Part shown: one piece after another, positions 48,796 through 61,800 of the stretch
How the letters are laid out: each line of letters starts with the position of its first letter
Numbering within the stretch: position 1 is the stretch's first letter
Assembly (NCBI GenBank): GCA_949358305.1
Contig: OX442324.1
Location: 3,292,001-3,356,000, forward strand
Origin: Strigamia acuminata
Taxonomy: Eukaryota > Arthropoda > Chilopoda > Geophilomorpha > Linotaeniidae
DNA: 64,000 nucleotides
Reading direction: 5' to 3'
Program-made: the position numbers and the translations under genes
The notes under the pieces: model-generated
Seen by the model: the letters and a program-made list of their open reading frames with translations, nothing else
Databases searched by the model: none
Told to the model about the DNA's origin: nothing

Positions 48796-51352
48796 AGAAT
48801 GAAAGAATTCGTATTAAAATAAGAAAATGTTTTCTACTTCCACCCTTATGAGACATTCTCTGCAGATATCATTTCATTTTGTAACCACAACAAAGTATTC
48901 AATCGAAAGTGTACATTTAAAAATAGGAATTACAGAATAGAAAGGGAAAATTTTGAAAACATTTCCAGGCTTTAACCCTCGGAGGCATAAGGCTACATAC
49001 AAAGACATGCAGTTTCTTGAATAGAAATTTTTTTTCTGTTCATTTTTTTTTGCTGAAAATTTGTGACTATGTTTAAATGATGATTGACTTTCACTCAAAT
49101 GAAATTTAAAAGCATTCATTATTTGTTTAATTAATTATTCTAAATTGAAATTTTCTGTCCCTTAAAGCTCCAGCATAACTTTTAAGCTGGCTTTGCTGCA
49201 TGAGTAAATAGCGCTTCAACTATGCTTTTCAAAATTCACACTATGTGTCACTGCATGTAATTTCCCAAATCTTTTCATTCCAAATTCTATATCTCTTGTA
49301 AGTTTTGTGACAGACAAGATTAAATATTTAATTTTTTTTATGTTTTTACAAAATGTCGACAAATCTTCAAAATAATTTTTTTTCTAATCTGCATCACTTC
49401 AGCCAATGAAATTCAAGGCTGAGGAATGACCTTGGCTGGAGTACAAGGCTGAGGAATGACCTTGGCTTTAGCCCTAAGATTGAGAGACAACCTTGCTTGG
49501 AATTCCACTACAGAACTGCCATCTACTGCCAGTTGGTTGTGACAAACAAACATTTAACTAGAGCGCTTTCAGTACAGATGGTGGATTTTTAAATCTTAGG
49601 ACGAATAATTATTTCAAATCTGTCAATATAAATAGTAAAATTATTTTGGGACTTTCAAGAAAAAAATTAAACGAACAATAATAAAATAAGAATAACAAAA
49701 ATTAATGTTTGCAAGTATTATCAAGATTAACGAGATATAGAGACCCATTATTCCTACTATAAATCAAGGGTCCACGGCCCAGGCCCAGCTTCAACCATGC
49801 CATCTTGGACCCCATGAGTTCTAAGATACTTGTAATTGTACTGGGTACAATACATTTTGAGTGGGAGATTGAGGTACCCATTCCCAAACCTAGCCACATC
49901 GGACATCGCTTAGCCCAAGATCTCCGCATAGCAGTTTGAGAAACGCTAAACTATACTCTGGTTCGACTCAAGAGTATACCCTTCTCCCATTGGCCGATGG
50001 TGTAGTGATCCAAAAATGTAGTAATAATCATAATAAAAATAAGAACTACTTCTCCTAGTGGTAGTAATACCATAGATTCTTTACTCTATAGTAATACAGA
50101 CTGGAATTAGGAGTAATGCGGCTCGGCCAATGGGAGAAGGGTATACTCTTGAGTCAAACCAGAGTATATGTTAGAAATAAAAGCGTACGCATACTACGCA
50201 ACGATCAGGAGGCTTACAATTACCAAGTGATTTATTCATTGTGAGCATCGCTCTGGTGCCATTGACCAACCGTTAACTTCCAACAAACAATAGTTTCAAA
50301 GCTATCTGCTGGCATTATACTTTTGACTGTTGTGTGGCAATATGCTAACAGCTGGAATCATTACCATAGTATCTATGAGTTAGATTCCAAACTAGATTAA
50401 AACCCAAGTAATAAGAAATTTCTTGAATACTCTTTTGGAGAGGCAGATTTTTGGCTTAGGGGCCCTTCTTGCAGTCTTTTTTGGAGCTCTCATTGCAAAA
50501 TAATTTTAAAAAAAATTGTTTTTAGGAATTTTTTTAATCGTGGGCCAAAATATCGGTAATAGCAGCCTTTGGTGGTCATTTTACTTGCTTTACTAAGTGA
50601 CAGATTATTTTTTTAAATATTGGTTTAATTTTTTGTGGTTTAAATAACGTTGGAATACTTAAATTGCCATTCCATTCAGCAATTTAAGCTGCAAGTGTAA
50701 ATTAAATTCTGAATACCTTTGTTATTCTTTTATTGTGACTTGGATTTACCTTCCTTTCCTACAATTTCCTCCCCGACGTCGACTGTAGCCATCTGGTGTG
50801 AGAAACTATTATTAAGCATTTCCAAACGGAAGTCTTCAGATCATTTCCCATACTCGTGATCGGAAATCAGCGGTGACTACGAGCAGATTCGCACAGTTCG
50901 GGCAACCAGCGCATGCTCAGAACATAAAAACTTTCCTCCAAGATTGAGACTAAGATTTACACCAAAATAGCCTGTAATATTCATCTGAAAATAAAGAATT
51001 CGGTTTTTTAAACCAAAAAATTTCAAATTTATGATCCTAACAAGTTCTAGCAGTTTTTCGAATTCCGAATAAATGTCAGCACCGGTCTCCAACTAGACAT
51101 TCACAAATGTCACTGACACACTGACTGTTTGCCACATGATCAACTTATTTATTGAGATTAATGCCTGTTGTAAGTAACCAAAACGTACACAAACAAAAAT
51201 AAAAATCACCTTTTAAATATCAAATCAACAAATCAACACCTGTTTATACATTACGCCCTAAATCAATAAAATAAACTTAGGCGTACTCGAATTGATACAT
51301 CGCCATTGTGAATCGAAATAACAAGTTTTTTATTTTACCGTTTTTGCAGACA
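48796..51352. other. Gene-free region upstream of TFG
   Basis: No supported coding exon is seen. It contains one young inverted-repeat element (49954-50166), a direct duplication GGCTGAGGAATGACCTTGGCT near 49420-49465, and, at the right end, an acceptor-like TTTTTGCAG (to 51349) just before the TFG ATG, implying a 5' untranslated exon further left. Confidence 0.5.
49954..50166. mobile_element. 213-bp foldback MITE with 44-bp terminal inverted repeats
   Basis: Left end TACTCTGGTTCGACTCAAGA... and right end inverted TACTCTGGTTTGACTCAAGA... match over 44 bp with a single C/T difference, through the GGGAGAAGGGTATAC block to TCGGCCAA. TA borders both sides. The loop of about 125 bp has no frame. 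The near-perfect arms suggest recent insertion. Confidence 0.85.
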
Positions 51353-52778
51353 ATGAATCGCCCATACGAACTTGGTGGTGCTAACGAGGACGGCCAGTAT
51401 CCTCCGTTCGACCTAAGTGGTAAACTAATAATAAAAGTTCAACTCGGAGACGACATTCGCCGAATTCCGATCCACAACGATGACATTACCTACGACGAAT
51501 TAGTGCTAATGATGCAGCGAGTGTTTCGGGGAAAACTCAACCAAAATGACGACGTGGTCATCAAATATAAAGATGAAGACGCCGATCTCATTACCATATT
51601 TGACAGTTCCGATCTAGCTTTTGCAATCCAATGCAGTCGAATCCTTAAACTCACTCTATTCGGTAAAAAAAAAATATAATTAATTCTTTTTCAACACAAA
51701 TAACGAATAATGAATAAATTGATCTTTTCGAACAGTTAACGGAAAACCTAAACCCTTGGAATCGAACGAGATCCAGCACATCAAACAAGAACTGAAACAA
51801 ATCCGCGACAAAGTGTTGACTTTGATCGACCAATTGGAACCAACACCCCCAACTTCATCATCGGAGATTGGTAAAAAAAAAAATTCAATTCAATTCAATT
51901 TAAAATCAAAATAAATATTTTCCCAGAAAAACCACCTGCAGCAGTTCCGGTAACGGGTTCGGTCGCGCCGAAGGAGTTCGATCCATTGACGGCAAATCGT
52001 ATCTCCACCGATGAAGAAACCAAAGAAAGTCCGAAAGGTAAAAAAAAAATCAAACCAAATTAAACAAACCCAGAATTTAACACGAAAAAAATCTTTAGAC
52101 GAACAGAGAACGGGAACTCCCGACAGTGCATCGAGCCGCGGTTCCGGCGGGCCCCGAATGACGACGGCTAACCAACCACTGCCGGGCGCAACAGCCCCGC
52201 AAATGGCCTACCAACCGGGCCAGGGCCACGTCCCGATCCAGTTCCCACCCGCATCGCAACCGCAATCCGTTCAGACGGTTTATCAAGGTAAATATTAGAC
52301 GCTATTTCAAATTGAATCGTTCTCAACGGATTTATTTCAGCACAAGCACCTTTTCCGAATCCAAACTTACCCCAACAAGGTCAACAATTACCTCCAAAAT
52401 CGTCCGCTTATGCGCCTCCTCCGGCACAGCCGTACGCCGGGTTCGGTCCCCAAGCGAGCGGACCACGACCCGCAACGTACACGCAACCTGCTACGTACGT
52501 ACCGCCGTTTTAACTCGACATTTTTCTTGTAATTGTCACGTTTTTCCTCAAGTTATGCACCTGCAAATCCAAGCCAGTCGTACCAGGCACCAAATTACCA
52601 AGCGTACGCTCAACCACCGGCGCCCGGTCAAGCGCAACTACCCGGGCAATACGGCTACCCGGCTCAAGCGCCCCCGATCCCGATCTCGACCGGACAAGGG
52701 AATCCGTACTCGAGAGGGACCACTCCTACGGGATACCCGCGTCCTCCGGCGGCGGCCTATCCGCAAGGATATCAATAA
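51353..52778 (+). CDS. TFG: TFG, ER exit-site scaffold with PB1 domain
   Basis: Six coding exons: 51353-51662, 51736-51870, 51927-52037, 52099-52287, 52341-52494 and 52553-52778; 374 residues. Residues 20-105 are the PB1 domain, nearly identical to the family ([55 protein letters not shown]). A short coiled coil follows ([23 protein letters not shown]), then a long Pro/Gln/Tyr-rich disordered tail ending QGYQ. In the family the PB1 and coiled coil oligomerise TFG into rings at ER exit sites, and the tail binds SEC23 and helps COPII carriers move to the Golgi. The tail here keeps the RTGTPDS motif found in orthologues. The stop lies 147 bp from the FAAP100 stop on the other strand. Confidence 0.96.
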
Positions 52779-52925
52779 TTGGTTGTGCATAATCGTGTAA
52801 TTTGCTAAACATTATAATAATTAACATTTTTGATTAATCCAGCGTGGTAACCAAACAAGTTTGTGTTATCCTTAATAGGTTGAGAAACTAATAAGAATGT
52901 TATAACTTGCCAATTGTTTACTTGT

Positions 52926-55900
52926 TTACTTGTCTTGCTTTATTATCAAAGGTAGTTCGGATGAAATTTTATTTCTTAATTCATAATAAAGGTGCATCAA
53001 ACAATGCAATTGTTGTGCAATGTCCACTGAGTAGAAACTGTTGATTAACGACGCCACCTGCAAAGATCATGATTTATATAAAACGATTTTTATTGTTTTA
53101 TTTTTTTTATTTTTTACGTTATAGTGCGATCGTATCGCCTGTTGTGATAATGTGATGCTTTCGATCTCACCGGTTGCTTCTTGCGTCGATTCCTGCTGAA
53201 TTCAAGCAAATGTTTTCATTTGATCAAATAAATGTTCAAGAGAAACAAACTCGCCTTTAATTTTTTTATGACGCTGCTTCTCAGTTTGGCTAGTAATCCC
53301 AAATCGTCACATCTAAGTCGAATCCGCGTCGAGTTTACATCTTTTTCGTCCGTAAACACGATTTTAAATCCTCTCCAAGATGTTTCGAACGTTGTGGCGT
53401 CGGTATTTGACGACGGGACTGTTTAAAAGTGAATTTTTATTTTTTTAAATTATAAATTTAATAAATATATATATATTTAGGCGTCTCACGTGATATTAAA
53501 TGATGAAGTTTAACTTTTTCGACGGTTAGAATGTCGAAAAACGAGTCGGTGGGCCTCGAGTCGAGTGGGAATTTTTTAAAAATTCTGTCGAAATTTGTTC
53601 TCTGCTCGGCCATTTTCCACACTTTCCGTTGAAGTGTATTTTCCACAGGTAGGAAAACCTGATTGGCAGTTTCCAATAAACAAAGCTCGGTTACACGGAA
53701 GTCGTGTAACTGTATCGTTGCAATCGGTCTTCCAGGCTCTTTCCTGGAATCCATCACGACAAAGAACGGAATAACTTGCAATGGAAATTGCCAATTGTTC
53801 GTCACCGTATCCAGTGGAATTGTCAAAAATGACGTCAGAATTTCGCCCTGGTTTAAATCTGTTTAAAAAAAAATCAGAAAAATTAAAATAAATTTTATTT
53901 TTATTTTAAATTTTTTTAAATTTTATTTTAAATTTTTTTAAATTTTATTTTAAATTTTTTTAAATTTTATTTTAAATTTTTTTAAATTTTATTTTAAATT
54001 TTTTTAAATTTAATTTTAAATTATTCTAAATTTAATTTTTAATTTTTAGCTTACCCGTTGTTAACGGCTGGGATTTGACGATTTGATTTTGTTTTTCCCC
54101 AGTCAAATTATTCAATGGCCATTTAATAATGCAAGAAATGTTCCACGTGCCGTAATTTAATTTATACGGACTGTTGTTTCTGACAGATAACGCTAACGTG
54201 CAGCAAGCAATCGAGCACGAATGAACCACGCAACGACACTCAAAGTAATCAGCCGCTAAAAACAAACCAAAGTATTGAATTAAATAAAAATGTGTGATTC
54301 TTCGTTCCCGGAAGAAGGGCAAGTAAACAAGCCACCTTTTCCGCTCAAAACCAAAGTAGTCGCTGTGGATAAAGAACTCAGAACGTTTGTTTGTTTCTCT
54401 TCTAATAACTTCATCTCGACGAGTGTTGTCGAACACCTTTCGATGTCGGAAAACACCGACGCCATTTCGCCTTTGAACTCAATTTTCCCCTTCAAATTCA
54501 AATTCAAATCCGCTTCCATTATTCGCCCGTCTGTCGTGTTTATCACAGTCACTAATGATTCATCTGCAAACAAATTAAATTAAAATGAATTTTGCTTGAA
54601 AATTTTTATTACACATTTTATTTTATTACACATATTTTTTTGTTTGTTTTTACCATTCGATTGACGAATTATTTTCAACTCGGAAACGCCCATCAAATCA
54701 CTACAAACGTCAGAACGAATTGTATCTGGGCATTTACCCGACGTTTTTAATTCCGTAGCGTAAATATGTTTCCCATTACAGTGAATTAACGTCGACCGAT
54801 TAATATCACATGCAAGCACTGGTTTTGGGATGTAAAACTCGATTAACGAAATCGAGTTTGGCCGCTCCGCGGATAACCGAAACACGATCGCTTTTCCGTT
54901 TTGTCCAACGACACAAATGCAATCGCAAAAAGAATTGACTTAAAAGAAGAAAAAAATGATGTTATTCAATAAGTTAATTTCTGTTTTTGCAAAACTCACG
55001 ATTATTTAAATTTAAGGCAAATATGCCCGCAATTGGGGAATGCAAACAACATATTAAATTGCTGCAATTAGTGCCCGCAACCAGACTGCCATTTTCCGAC
55101 GATCCGTACTTGAAACTGCACACTTGACCGTCTGGAAATCCCACGAGAAGCGATTGTTTATTTAAGTGTGGCAGACTTTGACTTTCACTAAATAACTGCT
55201 CAAATAGGTTTGTTTCCATGGGAACTGAGTTGCGGTAGTAATCATCGGAGGAAAACGAAGCAGAATGCAGACAAATTACCGCTGGCTTCAAAGTTAGTTT
55301 GCGATCCGGAGTGTTTAGATCGTCTGTTGTTAATTTATTCCTCGTGAATATTAAAATCGGGTGTTTGCTTAAGGAAGTCAGCGAACGGATGTTGATAGTC
55401 CATTCTTGTGTTTTCTCATTGGATGAAACGATGATGTACAACCCAGTGCTAAATACAAAATTGAGATTTCGTTTAGTGAAATGAAAATAATTTGGGAATA
55501 ATGAGAAATGGTGATTGAATCGTTACGTCGTTGGGTGAATTGATAGTGTTGGATTTCTAGGTGATAAAGGTTGTAGAAGTCGCGTGTTTTTCCTATAAAA
55601 TATCAATTTATTTCAGTTTTTATTAATTTTTTTTTGTAACCAAAAATATGTAATTTTTAGTTATTACATTGTAGCATCGTATCTGTGAATGCAGCCATGT
55701 TCGCACAGATAAATTATTCCTTTTTCGCAAAAAAATAAGTCGATGATATAGTCGTGACAAAGCAGCTTTAGTGTTTCCCATTCCTATAAGCAAAAATAAA
55801 TAAATAAATAAAAATCAAAGGGTTAATTTAATCGATTTTGACATTACTATTGGATCTGTTCGTCGTCCTTCATTACTACGGTCGTTTAAATATACATTAC

Positions 55901-56012
55901 TTCCACCAAAAACGAAACAAACTGTGTTTTTAAAAGTCCGAATAACTTTGTGATGAACTTGACCCGTATCAAACAAAACTCTCGTCAAACTTCCCGGTAT
56001 GGGCGCAGCCAT
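52926..56012 (-). CDS. FAAP100: FAAP100, Fanconi anaemia core complex subunit
   Basis: Eleven exons: 56012-55848, 55783-55668, 55592-55527, 55448-55000, 54938-54654, 54563-54336, 54255-54055, 53858-53490, 53418-53255, 53195-53118 and 53057-52926; 750 residues (human 881). Match is by order of diverged motifs: beta-propeller strands with LLVGFPDGQVCSF (human GLPDGQLC), FCDCICVVGQNGKA, ADLNLNLKG, then the helical hairpin MASVFSDIERCSTTLVEMK, a beta-sandwich, and the C-terminal helix VDIAQQLHCLMHLYYELRN. In the family FAAP100 with FANCB and FANCL forms the catalytic ubiquitin ligase module that modifies FANCD2. One intron appears to use a GC donor (after 53255). Conservation is low, so exons 6-11 are less certain than the identity. 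Confidence 0.82.
53885..54040. repeat. 22-bp AT tandem repeat in a FAAP100 intron
   Basis: About five copies of TTTTATTTTAAATTTTTTTAAA-type units, A/T only. Confidence 0.85.
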
Positions 56013-58300
56013 TTTGTGATCATGATTAGTGGCGCCCTCGCTAGTCAAAAAGTAAAAATGTAATTTGAATAAAATAAAGTAAAACATACAAATGAAAACA
56101 AAAACAAATTTACTAACTTTTCCAAAAACCTCAAACCACCTGAAATCGACATACATCAGAAAATAATCACACTCATTTCTTATTTCTAATGCTATAGTCT
56201 TAAAAAATACCAAATCAATCTTTAAAAACAAAAAATATACATAATAATAATTAAGATAATTTGAAGAGAGCTCAAAAAAATTTCCAAAAAAACATTTCAA
56301 GAAAAAAAAACAGTTGTTTGTCCGACGAGACCTTGCTTTTACATGTTCGAAGTCAATTTCACGGCTTTTTGACTTAATGACAAAATTAGAAAGCCGAATT
56401 AAAGAAAAGTGGGATATATATAGAGCAAAATGGTTGCAAATGAAGACTTTTCCGTCATTACGAAACGCTACATTAAGCATTGCGAGAGGTCGAAAGAACG
56501 TGAAATCCCTGGACACGAACGAACGAATTCACCAAACAACTTAATTCAATTAGCAAACACTCTTAAGACTTTACTAATTGACCCACCATTGAACGGAAAA
56601 TAATAAGAAAGATCATAATTCAATAAAACTCGAAGCGCACTTGCAAATATTGAAAATCTACTAAGCAATAATGCAATAACCAACCAAAATCATTTTAATA
56701 AAAGCATAAAAAAAAAAAGACAAATTTCTCGTTTTTAAGAAAAACAAAAATCATTTACTTACTCCAAATTATCCATCACGGATGAATTTATGGAAAAGTG
56801 AAATTCGGATTGATTTTTACCTATAAATTGATTTCGGAATCGTCACGAGGATACTGTTGCATGGCGACGTCAAGGTTACACCGTGACAAAAGATTTAGGA
56901 TCCTACAGCGGCAAAGATGAGAAGAAGACACCAGGCAGAGCGCGAGGAAACGAGAACGAAGGACACCTAATCGCAATACGGATCGATAGATTTTACAATT
57001 AGTATGTCTGCCATCACAATGAGCACATTTTTACGGTCTATTAATTAAACAACATTTTATTTTAAGCCGAATACATAAATATATTTTTTTATTTTTTTAA
57101 AATTTTTTTTTGTATTTATATATTTTTTTTGCGGAAATTTGGACATTTGCTAGTGCAGCAATTCAGATATTGGAGTTCAATTACGAGGAAAAAAAAATTT
57201 AAAATTATTAATATAATTTTTTTTTAAAAGAAAAATCGTCGATTAAAATTGATATGTCTGAATTAACAATACAAGCGTGTTATATTTTTAACAATATCGG
57301 AGAAACGTCCGCATTTCCTGACGCTGTTGAACAGGATTAAAGTTGTAATTTTCTCGAACTTTTATCGATAGCCAATATAGATCTCGCACACAATTAAAAA
57401 TTGAGCAATCATTCCTTTTTTTTTTTTTTCTTTTTTTTTTTTTAGAGTTATACTCCGTAAAATTTTTTTTAAAAATGACAAGAAAAAACAATTTATATAT
57501 TTTCATTTTGTCGGATTGGATATGCATGATTTATCGTATTTAATCAGTTTTATCGAAATGTATATTAATGAACTTCTTCCACGTTGTATACACTTTTCTC
57601 CCTGGAATAAAATTACACACGAGAGAGATCGCTCAACAAATTCTACCGTATTCTTCCTCAATTATTTTGACAAACAAATGTGCTTAAATCTTAACTTGAT
57701 AACAACCACAATGGTCAATCGTGACAGTTGCATGACTTTTTTAAATAAATCGGATTATAATGTTTGATTTATTAGGCAAACACTGAAACATCTTAAATAT
57801 GGACGAGGAAGGAAAAGTTGTACGTCGTATGGATTGGAAAACTCAATGGATAATGAATGAACTTGTGAGAGAAACGGCTGCTGCTAACGATTGAACGCAA
57901 TACTGAATTTGCTTCCTTAGTCTGTGACTAATCTAATATCGCTGCCAGCAGATGAATGTCTTTATTCCTTAGCAACCGAACTTGTCGTTACAACTCTGAC
58001 TCCACCTTCGAATACACACACAAAATCTCACCCAAACGTTCTTTGCACTTTTTCTCAACGGTCTCCGTGTTTAAAATTCAAGATAAACCCTTTTAGCTTT
58101 TACCCGCCTAAAATAAAAGAAAAAAAACACTCTAAAATTCCTAAATTCTCATTCGTGTGTCGAATACATTGAAATAAATACACGATAAAAATCCGCAATA
58201 ACTTTACTCCGCCATTATCTGTCAATTTCATGACAGAAAAACACGACAACGACATTTCCGACCGACATTATAGCGATTATTAGTTATTATATCTGACATT
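56013..58300. other. Intergenic region upstream of FAAP100
   Basis: No supported gene. Two short frames (57254-57340 and 57799-57890) start with ATG but show no recognisable family. An X-box/CRE-like stretch GTTGCATGGCGACGTCA lies near 56856. Confidence 0.4.
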
Positions 58301-58429
58301 CAAAGTAATTAGGTAGAAAATCGATTTATTTACTCTATTTATTTATTTATTTATTTATCCAGACTCAATTAAGCGACGATTAAATCAAATATTAAAGTAA
58401 AGTCGATCGCAAGCGAAAGTTTGGTCGAA

Positions 58430-58800
58430 CCAGTTCTCGAACGAGTTGATTGCCATGGTAGATGGACCCAAGTCTTAGGAATTGAGTGACGTGCCGGAGA
58501 CACAGGTCCCCCCCCTCCATCCCCTTCCACCGTTGCCCGCACTCTCTCTCACTCCACGTCCTTCAGGGCGCGCGCGTCCCGCCGCGCTGTTTCGCGCCAT
58601 CTCTCCCGACGGGGTCTCCCATTTCCTGAACCGGAAGCGGTGATGTCACAGCGGTGCTCTCTCGCGAGGCCGATCCGTTAGCGTTCCAATCGATGGCGCA
58701 CGCTGCTCTCCCTTCACATTGCCCATCCCATCCCTTCTCCCTTCCTATTCAACACCGACCAAGACAGTCTCCTTCATCTTTAGTCTCCTGTGAACTTTGT
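58430..58800. promoter_or_regulatory. GC-rich promoter-like island
   Basis: In AT-rich surroundings this segment is rich in CG dinucleotides (GGGCGCGCGCGTCCCGCCGC). It carries an ETS-type site CCGGAAG (58631-58637) next to a CRE-like TGATGTCA (58641-58648). A promoter or 5' exon of a gene outside the window is likely; strand and transcript cannot be determined. Confidence 0.5.
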
Positions 58801-61800
58801 AAAGTGAGCTAATGAATAATAGGACCTAATTGAATAGGGCTTTGATTAAATAAAAATCTTTTTGTGAAATAAGGCAAAATTGTAGTTAGGGGCTTTTACT
58901 TTGCTTCTATAGTGATAGGGTTCCATCTACCACTTAATTAAACAACAAAAAAAACCAAAAAAAAAAAAATTAAAATTAAAAAAAAAATTAAATTATTACC
59001 TTCAATTGATTTAAGCACTTTTGAAACATCCAATGGACTCACTGTAATTGAATTATGTTTGTAATTTGATTATAAAAATTTTTGTTATTAAAAAAAAAAA
59101 AAAAAAGAAAATTGGAAAAATTCGAGAAATTGTGCATTGATTTCTGAATTTTTTTTTAAAAATTTATTTTTAGTTTGGGGTTCGTTTTGTGGGACGTTTT
59201 GGTGGGCGGATGCTGCGGGTGGTGTGGATTCGTTTGTTGTCGCAGACACAAGGCGTAAGAATGGCAATGGGCGCCGCCCTTGCGCTGCAAACTTGTCTTA
59301 GATCGATGTTGTTCGTCGTCTGTGCGTTCCGGACCTGCGTCTGGGGCTGGTCGGGGGAGCGAAACGAGTGGAATTAAAAATGCGCGGAGATGCTGTTGAT
59401 CGGCTTCCGTCACTGGCGACTGTCATGGGATGAAAGGAAAGAGTTGACAAGCGCGGGTGAACTTGTTGGACTGGGAAGAAAAGGAGGAAAGCGATGGGAT
59501 GATGTAGTCAGCATCATGAGAAGCTTCATCTGTTTCGGAGCGCAGTGTTATCGGAAAACATAGGCACTCGTCATTTGTTATCTTCTTCAAGTTATTAATT
59601 ATTAAAACCTCCCTCTTCACATAATACGGGCAATTCTTCAGGATTACTGCGCCAACACCTGTCTGTCGGTGGTTAGTGCAAAGCACAGTCGATGAATCCA
59701 TCACAAGAAAAGGAAAAGAAGAAGAAAAAGAAAAAAAAAGTTGAAGAAATTTTTAAAATAAAAAAAAATAAAAAAAAATTAAAAAAATAAAATAATTAAA
59801 AAAAAATAAATAAAATATTGATTTCTTGTTTGAAATAATAATATTTATTTTATTCATTGGTTGTATAGCAGGACACGAGGACAGGTGTCAATATATTTCA
59901 ATTATTAATGTAAAACTTGAGCACAAATCTGATGCGTCGTGGTATAAAATTTGAATTTATTTTCAATACAAGTTGAATTTCGGACGAGATTTATCGGTTT
60001 GTAGGGGTTTTTCGCTCGGATTACCATACTTACCACTGTAGGATAGGCAGTTTTATTACACGAGGTTTGGAAAGGGTTAAGACGTGAATGTGATGAATTG
60101 ATTGCACGTTGCAACTCGTTCTATTGATTTCTCTTCCTTGAAAGAAACGTGAGTAATGCAGTCGCTAATCACTCTCCTATCCGATAGGGATGCAGGTATA
60201 GACCTTCTTGTGTCTCCGTTTCCCACGGGAGTGCAAGATACAGTCGTAATTAGGCCTCACGTGAAAAATGGTGTAATTAGTGATGATTGAAGACCCCGAC
60301 TCGCTGTGTCACACACACGAAACGACACGGCGCCTTGCACAGGTTCCATCGGAAAAGTGAACAAGAAAAAAAAAGCGATTGAGTAAGGTCTATATACTAA
60401 TTGATATCAATTTCTGATATCCAAAAGGTTAAATTCTTTTTCTTTCTTTTTTTTTTTTTTTTTTCCTGAAAAAAAAAATGAATATATATTTATTTTATTT
60501 TATTTATTAATTTTGTTCAAAAGTTGGTTTCAATTTATTCCAGTCTGGGACGGCTTTTTGCACCCAATTAGTAAATTACGTCATTGAAACTGCAAAATCA
60601 TTTGAAAAAAAAAGAGAAAAACTTGATCCGTTTTAACGCTGATACGAATTATTGCCATGACGTTCGGATTTGAGAAATTAAAACGCTGATTTTGACCGAC
60701 ATGAACAAGCGCCGACCTTTGATCAGGATAGAAAATCGCGACCCGCGAACGAAACGATCAAATCGGATCAATTTCAATCAATAAAAGCGGTAAAACCGAT
60801 CGAAAACATCGATCCAATTTCCAAACACCTTTGTTTGCCTTCAATTTACTTAATCCGCAAGTTTTTGTTTACTTTTTTTTTATTTTATTTCCTTTTTTCT
60901 TTTTTATTTAATTTTTTTCCCTTCGACGAAACGCTCACTAACCCACTTTCTGTGAAAGTGCCGCCAACTGTACTCAGAGTGGGCTTGTGTGCAATACTCG
61001 CACGTCGCTCACAGCCGTTCACGGCGAAATGGGAAAGCTTTTCGCATATATCGAACAAGCTAGAACTCCACGCGTTTCTTAATCTTTATTTACGTAAGAT
61101 TAAAGAATGAAGCAAGCGGATGGGATGTATGAGAAAGTAACGTTAAAAAAAAATAGACGAAGGATTACTTTGGAGAAATGCGCAATTTCTTCGCTAATAC
61201 CTCAAATTCCTCAGCGAAGGTTGAGGGGAACCTTCCCTAGAGTGTTGGCTTCAAATCTGGTTTACGTTGGCTTAGCTTTCGTCTGCATATACAAGACATT
61301 GTGCACACTTTCTTCTTTATTTCGTGCTTATTTACTAGCGCCTTTTTTGCAAAGTGCACACGCCAATAAAGGAAGAATGGTGTGGGGGGACGACTACACA
61401 TTTCCTAGTTTCCCGAGAGACGAGTCTAATGTTTCGACCCCTTCACCCAGACGCGATCTCTTTGCCCCTCCTCCATCTTCTCAACCCCTACGTCCCTCTC
61501 GAGGTCTACGGTGCATCCAATCAAGATGAGTAAGTTGGACTGATCGTGCGCCCTTCTACAACACTTCTTGCACAATGAAATTAAATGAAATCTTACTCTC
61601 TTTTTTGTTCTTTTCTTTTTTCTACAAAATCGCGTTTTTCAGCTTTTTCCGAACAATTTCGCTTTTGTTTTCCATCGACACTTTACTGCGTGATTATTTT
61701 AGTGTATACAGAACATGTAGCACGTTTATGTGGCAAGAAATATTGAACTGCGTATTGATGACATCCGTTTCCTTGACGACACGTCTCACCAATGCAATTA

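Noticed and set aside
55815-56516. Frame extending FAAP100 upstream of 56012
   Set aside because: Upstream residues are low-complexity hydrophobic sequence unlike the family; MAAPIPGSLTRVLFDTG at 56012 is the natural start.
59156-59704. Two minus-strand frames of about 85-93 codons
   Set aside because: No recognisable domain, no clear splice partners; kept only as a note.
61107-61529. 140-codon plus-strand frame
   Set aside because: Mixed low-complexity composition, no family resemblance, no supporting exons.
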